From NCBI GenBank assembly GCA_031549925.1, contig JAVBPA010000089.1, positions 1-5,493 on the forward strand: a DNA stretch of 5,493 bases, read 5' to 3'. The notes beneath the pieces were generated by a model. It was not told the DNA's origin and ran no database searches. It saw only the letters and a program-made list of their open reading frames with translations. This DNA comes from JAVBPA01 sp031549925. Its GTDB lineage: Bacteria; Bacillota; Clostridia; Oscillospirales; CAG-272. The position numbers were made by a program, and so were the translations under genes. Positions 5,387-5,493 of the stretch are shown one piece after another (the first letter of the stretch is position 1; the number at the start of each line of letters is the position of its first letter).

Positions 5387-5493
5387 TTAAGTGGTTTCGC
5401 TTTCATCTGTTTCTTCAGTTTCAGGTTCCGGCGGCGGATTTATTTTAAGTAAATTTTTGTGCAGCGCGTTTATTTTTTTTATAATATACTGAA
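5387..5493 (-). CDS. Unidentified protein, C-terminal 34 residues only
   Basis: On the minus strand a frame is open from the right edge to the TAA at 5387-5389. It reads a basic, probably helical segment (QYIIKKINALHKNLLKI) followed by NPPPEPETEETDESETT. Such a Pro- and Glu/Thr-rich acidic tail after a helix is typical of a flexible C-terminus and unlikely by chance in AT-rich DNA. Nothing identifies the protein. It converges on the HemE-superfamily gene with 62 bp between the stops, and no GC-rich terminator is visible there. Confidence 0.5.
   Translation of the reverse strand, partial: QYIIKKINALHKNLLKINPPPEPETEETDESETT

Noticed and set aside
5380..5393. CACTT-CATT-AAGTG hairpin between the two convergent 3' ends
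   Set aside because: It has only five base pairs, overlaps the minus-strand stop codon, and has no T-run on either side.

Overview
The window looks like chromosomal DNA of a low-GC, anaerobic, probably gut-type Bacillota (Clostridia). The evidence is AT-rich intergenic DNA, strong GGAGG/AGAGGTG-type ribosome binding sites, a GH172 (DUF2961) enzyme and a corrinoid-methyltransferase/HemE-like protein of a kind common in Clostridia, and a collagen-like protein of the BclA type found on spore-formers. No species can be named from the sequence.

Layout: the first kilobase is the C-terminal majority of a GH172 family protein on the + strand, cut by the window edge close to its N-terminus. It converges on a minus-strand histidine phosphatase (1170-1739). 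Upstream of that, also on the minus strand, is a transglutaminase-like protein (1938-3086). The 198 bp between these two minus-strand genes holds what looks like a + strand transcription unit: an extended -10 promoter, a predicted three-way junction and an intrinsic terminator, with no ORF of its own. This is a candidate small structured RNA.

The divergent gap at 3087-3424 holds a possible promoter for the transglutaminase gene and a 158-bp element. The element has 25-bp imperfect terminal inverted repeats starting CAGTA, a TA dinucleotide on both sides, and an internal hairpin. It has the form of a miniature inverted-repeat transposable element (MITE) of the Tc1/mariner-IS630 type, and it lies 39 bp from the start of the collagen-like gene. 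That gene (3425-4159) has 15 Gly-X-Y triplets and a C-terminal beta-rich domain, and ends in a clear terminator. It is followed by a separately promoted uroporphyrinogen-decarboxylase-superfamily protein (4311-5324). The last 107 bases are the acidic C-terminal tail of an unidentified minus-strand gene running in from the right.

The genes do not form one pathway: each has its own strand, promoter or terminator. I see no defence system, CRISPR array, tRNA, rRNA or prophage. The observations most worth checking are the MITE-like element and the candidate RNA. Both rest on pairing and position alone and need comparative searches.
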